Below the pieces are notes generated by a model that saw only the letters and a program-made list of their open reading frames with translations, ran no database searches and was not told the origin of the DNA. DNA of 64,000 nt from Dactylosporangium aurantiacum. GTDB lineage: Bacteria > Actinomycetota > Actinomycetes > Mycobacteriales > Micromonosporaceae. The stretch spans positions 1-64,000 of the forward strand of contig NZ_JNYJ01000008.1 in assembly GCF_000716715.1 (NCBI RefSeq), in the 5' to 3' direction. How positions within the stretch are numbered: position 1 is the first letter of the stretch; the number at the start of each line of letters is the position of its first letter. Position numbers and translations under genes: made by a program. Shown piece after piece: positions 26,321-37,531 of the stretch.

Positions 26321-26401
26321 TCAGGAAAGGCCTTTCCTGAACAGACGCTAAGCCCCTTTATCGAAACCCGTCAACGAAAAACGTTCGCAGGAAAGTTGCA
26401 G
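26321..26401 (-). promoter_or_regulatory. Promoter and operator of pectate lyase 3
   Basis: On the minus strand: CTGCAACTTTCCTGC (26401-26387), TTGACG (26374-26369), 18-base spacer, TAGCGT (26350-26345), then the perfect 20-bp palindrome TCAGGAAAGGCCTTTCCTGA (26340-26321). Order, spacing and sequence repeat those of pectate lyase 2. Confidence 0.8.
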
Positions 26402-26420
26402 CGCCCGGCCCGTGCGGTGC

Positions 26421-29219
26421 TCAGCTCTCGTCGGCGAGCAGCTGCGCGGTGGGCAGGCGTTGCAGCAGGACCGCCGGGACGAGCGCGGCACCGGCGGCCA
26501 GGACGGCGCCGGCGGCGACCGCCCACGCGGCGGTGGTGAGCAGGCCGCCGGTGAGGTCGCCGACGAGCCATGCGGCACCGGCCACGCCGAGACCGGCGCC
26601 GAGCACGCCGCCGAGCACCCCGATGCCGAGACCCTCGGCGGCCACCAGGCGGCCCAGGGCCGCCGAGGTCCAGCCGGTGGCGCGCAGCGTGGCGAGCTCG
26701 GCGGCCCGGTCGCGGATGTTCAGGTAGAGCACGTCGGCGACGGCGAGCACGCCGAGCAGGACCGTGGCCACGGCCGCGATCGTGTCGACGGCCCTGACCC
26801 GCAGGGAGACCGCGTCGCCGAGGAGGGTGCCGACGATCGCGCCGTGGAAGGTGAACGTGATCGCGCCGAGCACGGTGGCCGCGGCGATGCCGATGGCGAG
26901 CGCGCCGGCGCCGAGCGCGGTCCGGCCCGGTACCCGCACCAGGTTGAGCAGGCCCATGCTGAGCGGGCCGCGGGGCCGCCCGGCGCGGCGGGGCCGGGTG
27001 ACCGCGGGGCGCAGGCCGGCCGCGGGGCGTGCCCGGGCCGCACCGAGCGCCGGCAGCAGCCCGGCCACCAGTGACAGCACGACCGCGGTCGGCACCGCCA
27101 GCAGCGCCTGCGTCCACGTGGTGCGCACGTCCAGCAGCGCGCCGAGCGGGGCGGCGAGGGCGAGGGCGCCGAGGCCGGCGACGGCGCCGATGGTGGCGAC
27201 CTCGCCGAGGACGGCGGCGAAGACGCGGTGCGCGGGCCAGCCGAGCGCGGAGAGCGTCGCCAGCTCCGTGCGGCGGTCGCGGACCCCGGCGGTGACGGCG
27301 TTGGCCAGGAAGAGCGCGCACACGACGAGGACCAGCACGAACAGCACGGCGCTCTTGCGGTCCACGGCGGTGATGATGTTCGCGGCGACGCCCTTCTTCA
27401 CCCAGTGCTCGGTGACGCGCAGCTCGGGGCGCTGGTACCGGCCGGCGGCCAGGGTCACGGTCTGCGGGGCGGGCGAGGAGCCGTACGTGATGTCGACGTC
27501 GAGCCCGGTGCGCGCGGCGATGTCCTCCGCGACCAGCCGGACCCGCTCGCGGGAGGTGGCGGAGAAGCCGTGCACCCCGGCGACCCGGACCCGCACCGCG
27601 CTCAGCGGCGCGGCCTTGTCGGTGCCCCGCGTGTCGTCGAGCAGGTCCGGCAACGCGTCGAGACCCATCAGCATCATCGGCGGCGAGGACAGGTAGCCGG
27701 CCGGGTTGGCGCCCGGGGCGAGCGGGCGGCCGCCGAGCAGGTCGCGGGTGTGCTGGTCGGCGCCGACGACCAGCGGCGGCTCGTAGGTCTCCATCGGCAC
27801 CCGGCTGAGCGGGTTGAACGTGGTGAGCCGCTGCGGGTCGAACGTGCCGACGACGCCGAGCTCGGTCTTCGTCATGTCGCCGTAGACGCGCACCGACACG
27901 TTGTGCACCGTGCGGAAGGAGGTGTCGTCGATCTGCCACGGCGCCGGGAAGCCGAACGTGTGCGGCAGCAGGTAGGCGACCGGGTCGTAGGGCACCGGGA
28001 CCGCGGTGAGCCCGCCGTCCGGGGACTGCAGGTAGGTGACGCCGCCGATCTGCAGCAGCCACTCATGGCTGTACACGAAGCTGAAGCCGTTGCCCTCGCG
28101 CTCCATCTCGGTGCTGGTCGTGTGCTTGTAGGCCGCGTCGGTGTCCAGCAGCTCCTCGCGGAGCCGGGCCGCGGGCGCGGCGGCCAGCGCGGCGAGCGTG
28201 GCGCCCGGGTCACCGGACGGCAGCGGGCCGTCGATGCGCGCCCGGGACATCGCGACGGCCGCCGTGGTGTCGGCGTACCGGCGCGACGTGGCCAGCACCG
28301 GGACGATTTTGCTCGCTGGCGAGCCGGCCGCCGGGCTGACCGTGCGGGCCGGCGCGTCGCTCAGGAACGTGCCCTGGGTGGCGCCCCGCAGCCCGACGAG
28401 CCGGTCCTCGGCCTGCGGGTCGACGGCGGCGACGAGCATCGGCTCGTGCCACGCCACGGTGATGACCAGCCGGTCCTGCGGCGGTTGCCTACTCCCGATC
28501 CCGGTGTCGAACGTGCCGTCGGCGCGCAGGCCGACCACGAACACGTCCTGCGTGGTGGCGTCGGTGACCTGCCCCTGCTCGGGGAACGGGCACAGCGGCC
28601 GGCCGTCCTCCAGCGCCCCGAAGTTGCCGCCGCAGAACTCCTTGAACGGCATCGTCCGCCCGCCCGGGAACACCACGTCGGAGCCGGCGGAGGTGGGCCA
28701 GGCCACGTCGTGCTTCGTCACGTACACGTAGACCGGGGTGGCCGGTGCCCGGCTGAGGCCGCGGTCGGCCAGCAGCGTCCGGTCGACCCGGATGACCTGC
28801 CGGTCGAGCGCGCGGTCGACGAGGTCGGTGATGTCGACCGGCGCGCCGACCGCGGCGTTGACCGTGCCGGCCATGGCGATCGGCGCCGCGACGTCGACCC
28901 CGGGCACCGCGCGGATCTTCGCCCAGTCGTCCATGGTGATGCCGCCGTAGATGCCGGAGACGGCGTTGGGCCGCAGCAGCGCCCGGTCGTCCTCCAGCGG
29001 CAGCCGGCTGCCGCGCGGGCGCACCAGGATGTCATAGGCGGCCCGCACGTTGGCGTCGACGGTGCCGGTGACCTGCAGCCGCGCCGTGGCGGTGGCACCG
29101 GTCAGCACGGTGAAGCCGGTGGTGGCGGTGAGCACTCCGACGAGGAGTGCCACCGCTCGCCCCGCCCGCCCCCGAAGATGTGCCCAGACGAATCGGATCA
29201 CGCCGCCACTGTCGCCCAT
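26421..29219 (-). CDS. FtsX-family ABC transporter permease, large
   Basis: 932 residues. One N-terminal membrane helix (VALLVGVLTATTGFTVLTG), a very large extracytoplasmic domain (about 45-600), then FtsX/MacB cores with helices near 620-740 and 775-925. DRRTELATLSALGWPAHRVF and DRAAELATLRATGWTSAALG are the paired FtsX coupling motifs. Such proteins work with a separate MacB/LolD-like ATPase in lipoprotein handling, peptide export or signalling. No ATPase lies beside it here. ATG at 29219 has no clear RBS; GTG at 29201 is an alternative. Confidence 0.88.
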   Translation of the reverse strand: MGDSGGVIRFVWAHLRGRAGRAVALLVGVLTATTGFTVLTGATATARLQVTGTVDANVRAAYDILVRPRGSRLPLEDDRALLRPNAVSGIYGGITMDDWAKIRAVPGVDVAAPIAMAGTVNAAVGAPVDITDLVDRALDRQVIRVDRTLLADRGLSRAPATPVYVYVTKHDVAWPTSAGSDVVFPGGRTMPFKEFCGGNFGALEDGRPLCPFPEQGQVTDATTQDVFVVGLRADGTFDTGIGSRQPPQDRLVITVAWHEPMLVAAVDPQAEDRLVGLRGATQGTFLSDAPARTVSPAAGSPASKIVPVLATSRRYADTTAAVAMSRARIDGPLPSGDPGATLAALAAAPAARLREELLDTDAAYKHTTSTEMEREGNGFSFVYSHEWLLQIGGVTYLQSPDGGLTAVPVPYDPVAYLLPHTFGFPAPWQIDDTSFRTVHNVSVRVYGDMTKTELGVVGTFDPQRLTTFNPLSRVPMETYEPPLVVGADQHTRDLLGGRPLAPGANPAGYLSSPPMMLMGLDALPDLLDDTRGTDKAAPLSAVRVRVAGVHGFSATSRERVRLVAEDIAARTGLDVDITYGSSPAPQTVTLAAGRYQRPELRVTEHWVKKGVAANIITAVDRKSAVLFVLVLVVCALFLANAVTAGVRDRRTELATLSALGWPAHRVFAAVLGEVATIGAVAGLGALALAAPLGALLDVRTTWTQALLAVPTAVVLSLVAGLLPALGAARARPAAGLRPAVTRPRRAGRPRGPLSMGLLNLVRVPGRTALGAGALAIGIAAATVLGAITFTFHGAIVGTLLGDAVSLRVRAVDTIAAVATVLLGVLAVADVLYLNIRDRAAELATLRATGWTSAALGRLVAAEGLGIGVLGGVLGAGLGVAGAAWLVGDLTGGLLTTAAWAVAAGAVLAAGAALVPAVLLQRLPTAQLLADES

Positions 29220-29295
29220 ACATTGTCACAATGCAAGCCCCGTTCGGTCCGGGTTCGCCGTGAGGGTCGGCGCCCGGGTGGGTACGACCACAGCC

Positions 29296-29655
29296 GTGAC
29301 CACACGCATCGAACCCGACGACGACGTGACCAGGCTGCGCGCCGACATCGCCCGGACCAGAGCCGGCCTCGCCGGCAGCGTCGACGCGCTGGCCGCCCGC
29401 CTCGACGTGCCCGGCCGGGCCCGCGACGCCGCGGCCCGGCGGGTCGCGCCGGTGCGCCGGCTCGCCGGCGGCGCCGTCTCCACCGCCACCGGCGCGACCG
29501 GCAGGGTGGTCTCCGCGGCCGCGACGGCGACCGGGGCCGCCTGGGGAGTGGCGCAGGGGCTCGCCCGCGACGGCGCGGGGCTCGGCGTCGCCCTGGCCCG
29601 CTGGGGCACGGACAGCCTGGGCCACGTCGTACGGGCGTTCACGCGCCGCGGGTGA
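29296..29655 (+). CDS. DUF3618-like small protein
   Basis: 119 residues. DDDVTRLRADIARTRAGLAGSVDALAARLD is the N-terminal pattern of DUF3618 proteins (D-I-x-x-T-R-x-x-L-x-x-T/S-V-D-A-L). The rest is Ala/Gly/Arg-rich with short hydrophobic stretches. GTG at 29296 is chosen; RBS weak. It is followed by an imperfect duplication of its last codons and then aqpZ. A second DUF3618 protein is at 39238. Function unknown; family members often lie with membrane-stress proteins. Confidence 0.75.
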   Translation: MTTRIEPDDDVTRLRADIARTRAGLAGSVDALAARLDVPGRARDAAARRVAPVRRLAGGAVSTATGATGRVVSAAATATGAAWGVAQGLARDGAGLGVALARWGTDSLGHVVRAFTRRG

Positions 29656-29739
29656 CGTCCGCGCCGCCGCCGGGCGCGGACGGCACGGGCCACGTCGCGC
29701 AGGCGTTCACGCGGCGCGGGTGACGTCCCCGCCGCCGGT
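29620..29739 (+). repeat. Imperfect 52-bp direct duplication of a gene end
   Basis: The last codons and following bases of the DUF3618-like gene (29620-29671) are repeated with a few changes at 29688-29739, offset 68 bp. The second copy again reads GHVxxAFTRRG-stop in another frame. This looks like a short tandem duplication. Confidence 0.8.
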
Positions 29740-29757
29740 GGCCGGGAAGGTCGACGG

Positions 29758-30537
29758 GTGGGAGCACCCTCGCGCGCACCGTCGCCGGCAGGGCTCGGCC
29801 GCCGGCTCGCCGTCGAGCTGATCGGCACGTTCTGGCTGGTGTTCGCCGGCTGCGGCACGGCCGTGCTCAGCGCGCGCTTCGACGACATCGGCGCCGGGCT
29901 GCTCGGCGTAGCGCTGGCGTTCGGGCTGGCCCTGCTGACCGCGGCGTACGCCTTCGGCCACATCTCCGGCGGCCACTTCAACCCGGCGGTCACGGTCGCG
30001 CTGTGGCTCGGCCGCCGCACCAGGGCCGCCGACGTGGTGCCGTACGTGCTCGTCCAGGTGGTCGCCGCCCTCGCCGCGGCGGCGGTGCTGCTGGCCGTCG
30101 CCGAGGGCCGGGCCGGGTTCAGCCTGGACCGCGAGGGCCTGGCCACCAACGGCTACGGCACGGACTCCCCCGGCGGGTACAACCTCGGCGCCGCCCTGCT
30201 CGTCGAGTCCGTCCTGACCGCGGTGTTCGCGCTGGTGGTCCTCGGTGCCACCGACCTGCGGGCACCGCGCGGCACCGGCCCTCTCGCCATCGGCCTGACG
30301 CTCACCGTCATCCACCTGGTGAGCATCCCGGTCACGAACACGTCGGTGAACCCGGCCCGCTCGACCGGCCCCGCCCTCGTCGCCGGCGGCGCCGCCCTGT
30401 CGCAGCTGTGGCTGTTCTGGGTGGCGCCGATGATCGGCGCGGTCGCCGCCGGGATCGGCTACCGGTACGTGACCGGCGGCACCGGTACGGTAGAGGCGGC
30501 CGCCGAGGCACAGGACGTCGACGACCGCCCCGGCTGA
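29758..30537 (+). CDS. aqpZ: Aquaporin Z
   Basis: A 259-residue MIP channel with six membrane helices and two half-helices. The NPA boxes are [13 protein letters not shown] near residue 80 and [13 protein letters not shown] near residue 195. The second loop matches the water-selective AqpZ type, including the His-Ile-Thr-Arg surroundings ([18 protein letters not shown]). It should conduct water rather than glycerol. GTG at 29758 follows GGGAAGG. The short acidic C-terminal tail is not conserved. Confidence 0.95.
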   Translation: MGAPSRAPSPAGLGRRLAVELIGTFWLVFAGCGTAVLSARFDDIGAGLLGVALAFGLALLTAAYAFGHISGGHFNPAVTVALWLGRRTRAADVVPYVLVQVVAALAAAAVLLAVAEGRAGFSLDREGLATNGYGTDSPGGYNLGAALLVESVLTAVFALVVLGATDLRAPRGTGPLAIGLTLTVIHLVSIPVTNTSVNPARSTGPALVAGGAALSQLWLFWVAPMIGAVAAGIGYRYVTGGTGTVEAAAEAQDVDDRPG

Positions 30538-30550
30538 CCCCCGGGCCGGC

Positions 30551-30988
30551 TCACCGGGCCCGGGTGCGCACCGCAGCCGGCGCTGCGGTGGGCACGGCGC
30601 CGGACCCGGCCGCGCGCACGATGCGGCGGAACGTCGGGCACTGCATGTGGCTCGGTGCGGGGCAGGCGGCCGCGTGGCGCAGCGAGTCGCGCAGCACGGT
30701 GAGCCGGCCGATGGTGCCGTCCAGCTCGTCGGCCTTCGCCGCGAGCATCCCCCGGTCGAGGTGCGGCTGCCCGTCGGGGCCGAACATGCGCGCGATCTCG
30801 TCGAGGGAGAAGCCCGCGGTGCGGCCCAGGGCGATCAGGGCCAGCCGCTGCAGGACCCCGGGCTCGAACTGGCGGCGCAGCCCCACCCGGCCGGCCGAGG
30901 CGATCAGCCCTCTCTCCTCGTAGTAGCGCAGGGTCGAGGCGGGCACGCCGGCGCGGCGCGCGACCTCGGCGATGTCCAGGTGCGTCAT
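30551..30988 (-). CDS. MerR family regulator with a two-cysteine C terminus
   Basis: 145 residues. Winged HTH at residues 4-40 (IAEVARRAGVPASTLRYYEE), dimerisation helix about 80-105, then Cys109-x7-Cys117 (ACPAPSHMQC). Two cysteines are too few for the SoxR [2Fe-2S] cluster (CX2CXCX5C), so sensing could be by thiols, a metal or another ligand. ATG at 30988 with GAGGT upstream. It is divergent from a methyltransferase gene, with an 18-bp SoxR-like dyad between. Confidence 0.92.
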   Translation of the reverse strand: MTHLDIAEVARRAGVPASTLRYYEERGLIASAGRVGLRRQFEPGVLQRLALIALGRTAGFSLDEIARMFGPDGQPHLDRGMLAAKADELDGTIGRLTVLRDSLRHAAACPAPSHMQCPTFRRIVRAAGSGAVPTAAPAAVRTRAR

Positions 30989-30996
30989 GCGGTTGA

Positions 30997-31014
30997 CCTC
31001 AAGTCGGCTTGAAG
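30997..31014. promoter_or_regulatory. MerR/SoxR-type operator between divergent genes
   Basis: CCTCAAGTCGGCTTGAAG resembles the E. coli SoxR operator CCTCAAGTTAACTTGAGG at 14 or 15 of 18 positions. It lies in a promoter with TTGACC (30993-30998) and CACCGT (31018-31023) separated by 19 bp, the overlong spacer that MerR activators correct by twisting DNA. The methyltransferase gene at 31064 is the likely target. Confidence 0.8.
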
Positions 31015-31063
31015 TGACACCGTCGCATCCCGGACGGGGTCCCCGCAACCACAGGAGACGCAG

Positions 31064-31888
<825 letters not shown>

Positions 31889-31908
31889 ACCCGCCCTAAC
31901 ATCGACGG

Positions 31909-32742
31909 GTGGACATCTTCGACGCCGCGGACGGCACCCGGCTCGCGTACCGCCGCGTGGGCACCGGCAGCCCGCTGATCTGCCTGCCCGGCGGGCCGAT
32001 GCGGGCCGGCGCGTACCTCGGCGACCTCGGTGGCCTGCCGGCGCACCACACGCTGATCCTGCTCGACCTGCGCGGCACCGGCGGGTCGGCGGTGCCCCGG
32101 GACCCGGCCACCTACCGGTGCGACCGGCTCGCCGCGGACGTCGAGGCGCTGCGGATCCGGCTCGGCCTCGACCGGGTCGACCTGCTCGGCCACTCCGCCG
32201 GGGCCGCGGTCGCGCTGCTGTACGCGGTGCGCCACCCCGACCGGATCGGCCGCCTGGTGCTGCTGAACCCGTCGCCGCGGGTGGTCGGTATCGAGGTCAC
32301 CGACGCCGACCGGCGGGAGGTCGCCGAGCGGCGCCGCGGCGAGCCGTGGTTCCCCGACGCGTACGCCGCGTTCGAGCGGATCTGGGCGGGCACGCCGGAG
32401 CCCGCCGACTGGACGGCCGTCACCCCGTTCACCTACGGCCGGTGGGACGACGCCGCCCGCGCCGACGCCGACGCCGCCGACGGGCAGCGCAACGACGCCG
32501 CCGCGGCCGCGTACTACCCCGGCGTCGACGTGTCGGCGGTCCGGGCCGCGCTCGCCGGCCTGCGGGCCCGGGTGCTGCTGGTCGCCGGCGAGCACGACGT
32601 CGCCCTGCCGCCGAAGCGGGCCGCCGAGTACGCGGGCCTGTTCCCGCACGCCGAGGTCGCCGTCCAGCCCCGCGGCGGGCACTCGCCGTGGCTGGACGAC
32701 CCGGCGTGGCTCGCCACCACCGTGGCCGCCTTCCTGCGCTGA
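31909..32742 (+). CDS. Alpha/beta hydrolase (proline iminopeptidase-like)
   Basis: 277 residues. PGGPMRAG near residue 29 resembles the HGGPG loop of proline iminopeptidases, LLDLRGTGGSA follows, and the elbow GHSAGAA puts the nucleophile near residue 95. A late GGHSPW supplies histidine. TAACAT (31897-31902) lies exactly six bases before the GTG, so the transcript is probably leaderless and independent of the methyltransferase 20 bp upstream. Peptidase versus other hydrolase activity cannot be decided. Confidence 0.88.
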   Translation: MDIFDAADGTRLAYRRVGTGSPLICLPGGPMRAGAYLGDLGGLPAHHTLILLDLRGTGGSAVPRDPATYRCDRLAADVEALRIRLGLDRVDLLGHSAGAAVALLYAVRHPDRIGRLVLLNPSPRVVGIEVTDADRREVAERRRGEPWFPDAYAAFERIWAGTPEPADWTAVTPFTYGRWDDAARADADAADGQRNDAAAAAYYPGVDVSAVRAALAGLRARVLLVAGEHDVALPPKRAAEYAGLFPHAEVAVQPRGGHSPWLDDPAWLATTVAAFLR

Positions 32743-32847
32743 AACCGGTCCGGACCGGCACCCCGGCGGGAGTTGACGCGGGTTTGTACGGTGACGACCG
32801 CTTGTGGCGGGTCACCCCCCGCCGGGATCAGCCGAGAAGGAGCACAC

Positions 32848-33432
32848 ATGAAGCGCCTGGCGCTTTCGACATTGTTGGTGGCGGTACTGGGCACGGCGCT
32901 CGCCGGTTGCGGTGAGGACGCCGCGGACACCCCCGCCGCGCAGAGCACGCAGCAGAGCACGCAGCAAGCCACGCAGCAGGCCGGGCAGGACAGCACCTAC
33001 CCGAAGACCGACGAGGGCGCCAAGGCGCTGCTGCAGGCGCTGCCGAAGGACCCCGCGCTGGTCCGCAAGCTGAAGCCGACGACCGAGGACTACCAGGCGC
33101 TGTTCGCCGGCGACGTCGCGACGAAGGCCGAGCGGTTCTACGCGACGAACCTGTGGAACGGTGACGCCAAGGTCGGCGGCGACGCCGCGCAGACGGAGCT
33201 GAAGCTGTTCAAGGCCACCAGCGAGGAGATCCGGTCCTGGTCCTCGGCGGTCGAGGCGAACTTCCCCGGCGGCTACCAGCAGATCGGGCCGCACCTGAAG
33301 CCCGGGCTCACCTGGTACCGGTGGAAGTACACCGAGCCGGGCAAGGACACCGGCATGGCGTACGAGGGCCTCGTGCACGTCAACGGGCACTGGGTGTGGG
33401 CGCCGAAGCCTTGGAAGGCCCTGGAGGGCTGA
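32848..33432 (+). CDS. Lipoprotein of unknown function
   Basis: 194 residues. Signal peptide and lipobox (LAGC, Cys near residue 21), then a Gln/Ser/Thr linker (QSTQQSTQQATQQAGQ) and a globular domain with many aromatic residues (GLTWYRWKYTEPG; VNGHWVWAPKPWK). RBS GAAGGAG lies eight bases before the ATG. I do not recognise the domain; it is extracytoplasmic. The next gene is a phosphoribosyltransferase behind a hairpin. Confidence 0.82.
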   Translation: MKRLALSTLLVAVLGTALAGCGEDAADTPAAQSTQQSTQQATQQAGQDSTYPKTDEGAKALLQALPKDPALVRKLKPTTEDYQALFAGDVATKAERFYATNLWNGDAKVGGDAAQTELKLFKATSEEIRSWSSAVEANFPGGYQQIGPHLKPGLTWYRWKYTEPGKDTGMAYEGLVHVNGHWVWAPKPWKALEG

Positions 33433-33437
33433 CCGCG

Positions 33438-33479
33438 GTCGCGGGGGCCGGTAGGCTACGCGGGCCGGCCCCCCGCGAC
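33438..33479 (+). terminator. Probable terminator, 10-bp stem
   Basis: GTCGCGGGGG pairs with CCCCCGCGAC across a 22-base loop, starting six bases after the lipoprotein stop. TAGGCT inside the loop could be a -10 element for the next gene, so the hairpin may have a dual role. Confidence 0.5.
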
Positions 33480-33495
33480 GTGAGGCAGATGACGC

Positions 33496-33969
33496 ATGGA
33501 CGAGCGGGAGACGCTGGACTGGCAGACGTTCGGGGACGCCTCGCGCGGTCTGGCCCAGGCGGTCGCCGACGACGGGTTCCGGCCCGACGTGGTGCTGTGC
33601 GTCGCCCGTGGCGGGCTGCTGCTGGCCGGCGCGCTGGGATACGCGCTGGACGTCAAGCGCCTGGTGATGATGAACGTGCTGTACTACACCGGTGTCGACG
33701 AGCGCCTCGACGCGCCGGTGGTGCTGCGGCCCACGCCCGACGGTGAGGACCTCGCCGGGGCCCGGGTGCTCATCGTCGACGACGTCTCCGACACCGGCGC
33801 CACGCTGCGGGTGGTCCGCGACTTCTGTGCCGTGCACGCGGCCGACGTGCGCTGCGCCGTGCTGTACGAGAAGCCGCAGACGGTGGTGCGGTGCGAGTAC
33901 GTGTGGCGCCGCACCGACCGCTGGATCAACTTCCCGTGGTCGAGCGAGCCGCCGGTCGTCGCCGCCTGA
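33496..33969 (+). CDS. Phosphoribosyltransferase (Gpt/Xpt-like)
   Basis: 157 residues. VLIVDDVSDTGATL near residue 92 is the type I PRTase PRPP-binding motif and VARGGLLLAG near residue 36 the PPi loop. Proteins of this size (WINFPWE-like ending, here WINFPWSSE) transfer ribose-5-phosphate to a purine-type base. Substrate is probably a purine such as xanthine or guanine but is not certain. It converges on the hybrid histidine kinase. Confidence 0.9.
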   Translation: MDERETLDWQTFGDASRGLAQAVADDGFRPDVVLCVARGGLLLAGALGYALDVKRLVMMNVLYYTGVDERLDAPVVLRPTPDGEDLAGARVLIVDDVSDTGATLRVVRDFCAVHAADVRCAVLYEKPQTVVRCEYVWRRTDRWINFPWSSEPPVVAA

Positions 33970-33978
33970 CGGGCCCGG

Positions 33979-35924
<1,946 letters not shown>

Positions 35925-35925
<1 letters not shown>

Positions 35926-36365
35926 CAGCGGCTGCCGGGGCGGGCCGGGACGGGTTCGTTGACCACCAGCCAGTACCGCCCGAGGATGTTGGCGGCGTCG
36001 ACGAAGTCCGCGAAGACGACGGGTTTGCGCACGTAGCTGTTGGCGCCGAGGCGGTAGCTCTCGACGATGTCGCGCTCTTCGCTGGAGGTGGTGAGCACCA
36101 CCACCGGCAGCGGCTGGGTGACCGGGTCCGCGCGGATGCGCCGCAGCACCTCGAGGCCGTCGTACCGGGGCAGCTTCATGTCGAGCAGGATCAGCGCGGG
36201 GCGCAGGGGCGCGCCGCCGTCGCTGGGGTGCAGCAGGTCGATCGCGGCGGCGCCGTCGGACGCGACGACGACCCGGTTGCGGATGTTGTTCTTCGTGAAG
36301 GCCCGCAGGGTGAACGTGACGTCGTCGGGGTTGTCCTCGACGAGCAGGATGACCCCGTCGTTCAT
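35925..36365 (-). CDS. Stand-alone response regulator receiver (Rcp1-like)
   Basis: 146 residues, only a receiver domain. LLVEDNPDDVTFTLRAF at the N terminus and ILLDMKLPRYDGLEVL with the phospho-accepting Asp near residue 64 are typical of Rcp1-type regulators paired with phytochrome-like or PAS kinases. Lys in YVRKPV completes the active site. It overlaps both neighbours (ATGA with the kinase, TGATG with the hybrid kinase), so the three are made together. No DNA-binding domain, so output must be through protein contacts. Confidence 0.93.
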
Positions 36366-37531
36366 GTCGTCTCCGGTACGGGCACCGCCCGGTCCTCGCG
36401 CCGGGGGGCGAGCGTGAACCGGAACACCGCACCGGACCCGACCGTGCCCTCGGCCCAGATCCGGCCGCCGTGGCGGGTGACGATGCGGTGCACGATCGCC
36501 AGCCCGATGCCGGTGCCCTCGAAGTCGGTGACGGCGTGCAGGCGCTGGAACGGCTCGAACAGCTTGCCGGCGAAGCGCATGTCGAACCCGGCGCCGTTGT
36601 CGCGCACGTACAGCACGCCGCGGTCCTCGGCGCCGACCTCGATGACGGCGTCGTCGCGTCTCGAGGTGAACTTCCACGCGTTGCCGAGCAGGTTCTGCAG
36701 CACGAGCCGGACGAGGTCGGCGTCGCCGGCGGCGGCGAGCCCGTCGGCGACGGTGACCCGCACCCGCCGGTCGGGTTCGACGGCGCGCAGCTCGGCGGCG
36801 ACGTCGCGGGCGATGGCGGTGACGTCGACGGGTCCGCGGCGCAGCTCGGTGCGGGTGGCCCGGGACAGGTCGAGCAGGTCGTCGATCATCGTGGCCATCC
36901 GCGCCACGTTCGCCTGCAGCCGTCGCAGGTACTCGCGGCCCTCGTCGTCGAGCCGGTCGCCGTAGTCCTCCAGCAGCAGCTGGCTGTAGCCGTCGAGGGA
37001 GCGCAGCGGCGCCCGCAGGTCGTGCGACACCGAGTACGCGAACGCGTCGAGCTCCCGGTTGGAGGCGCGCAGCTCCGCGGTGCGGTGCAGGACGCGGTCC
37101 TCCAGCTCGGCGTTGAGCTGCCGCACCTGCTCCTCGGCGCGTTTGCGTTCGGTGATGTCGGTGGAGATGCCGCAGACCGCGTACGGCGCGCCGTCGGCGC
37201 CGATGAGCGGGAACTTGACGGTGACGTACGTGTGCGGGCCGTCCTCGCCGGGTGCCTCCTCCTCCATCTGCACCGGCCGGCCGTGCCGCGCCGCCTGCAG
37301 GTCGTTGGCGCGGAACGCGTCGGCCACGTCGGCGGGGAACAGGTCGTGGTCGGTGAGGCCGACGATCGCGTCCCGGCGCACCTCGAACAGCCGCTCGTAC
37401 TCGCGGTTGACCAGCATGTACCGGCCGTCGAGGTCGCGCATGTAGATGACCGCGGAGGTGTTGTCGATGAGCGCCAGCAGCTGGTCGTGCCCGACCCGCG
37501 GGTCGTGGCCGGCGGCCGCGGTGGCGTTCAC
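36362..37531 (-). CDS. PAS-domain histidine kinase
   Basis: 389 residues, soluble. PAS domain about 15-135 (IDNTSAVIYMRDLDGRYMLV), HisKA with AYSVSHDLRAPLRSLDGYS (His near residue 177) and HATPase with VLQNLLGNAWKFT and GTGIGLAIV. The type resembles bacteriophytochrome-like kinases. GTG at 37531 overlaps the stop of the upstream IDO/PrnB-like gene (GTGA). The PAS ligand is unknown; the coupled upstream gene might provide or sense it. Confidence 0.92.
   Translation of the reverse strand: MNATAAAGHDPRVGHDQLLALIDNTSAVIYMRDLDGRYMLVNREYERLFEVRRDAIVGLTDHDLFPADVADAFRANDLQAARHGRPVQMEEEAPGEDGPHTYVTVKFPLIGADGAPYAVCGISTDITERKRAEEQVRQLNAELEDRVLHRTAELRASNRELDAFAYSVSHDLRAPLRSLDGYSQLLLEDYGDRLDDEGREYLRRLQANVARMATMIDDLLDLSRATRTELRRGPVDVTAIARDVAAELRAVEPDRRVRVTVADGLAAAGDADLVRLVLQNLLGNAWKFTSRRDDAVIEVGAEDRGVLYVRDNGAGFDMRFAGKLFEPFQRLHAVTDFEGTGIGLAIVHRIVTRHGGRIWAEGTVGSGAVFRFTLAPRREDRAVPVPETT

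Noticed and set aside
27228..29723. A rightward frame of 831 codons opposite the FtsX permease
   Set aside because: Antisense shadow; composition is Val/Gly/Arg/His-rich without motifs, while the permease is convincing.
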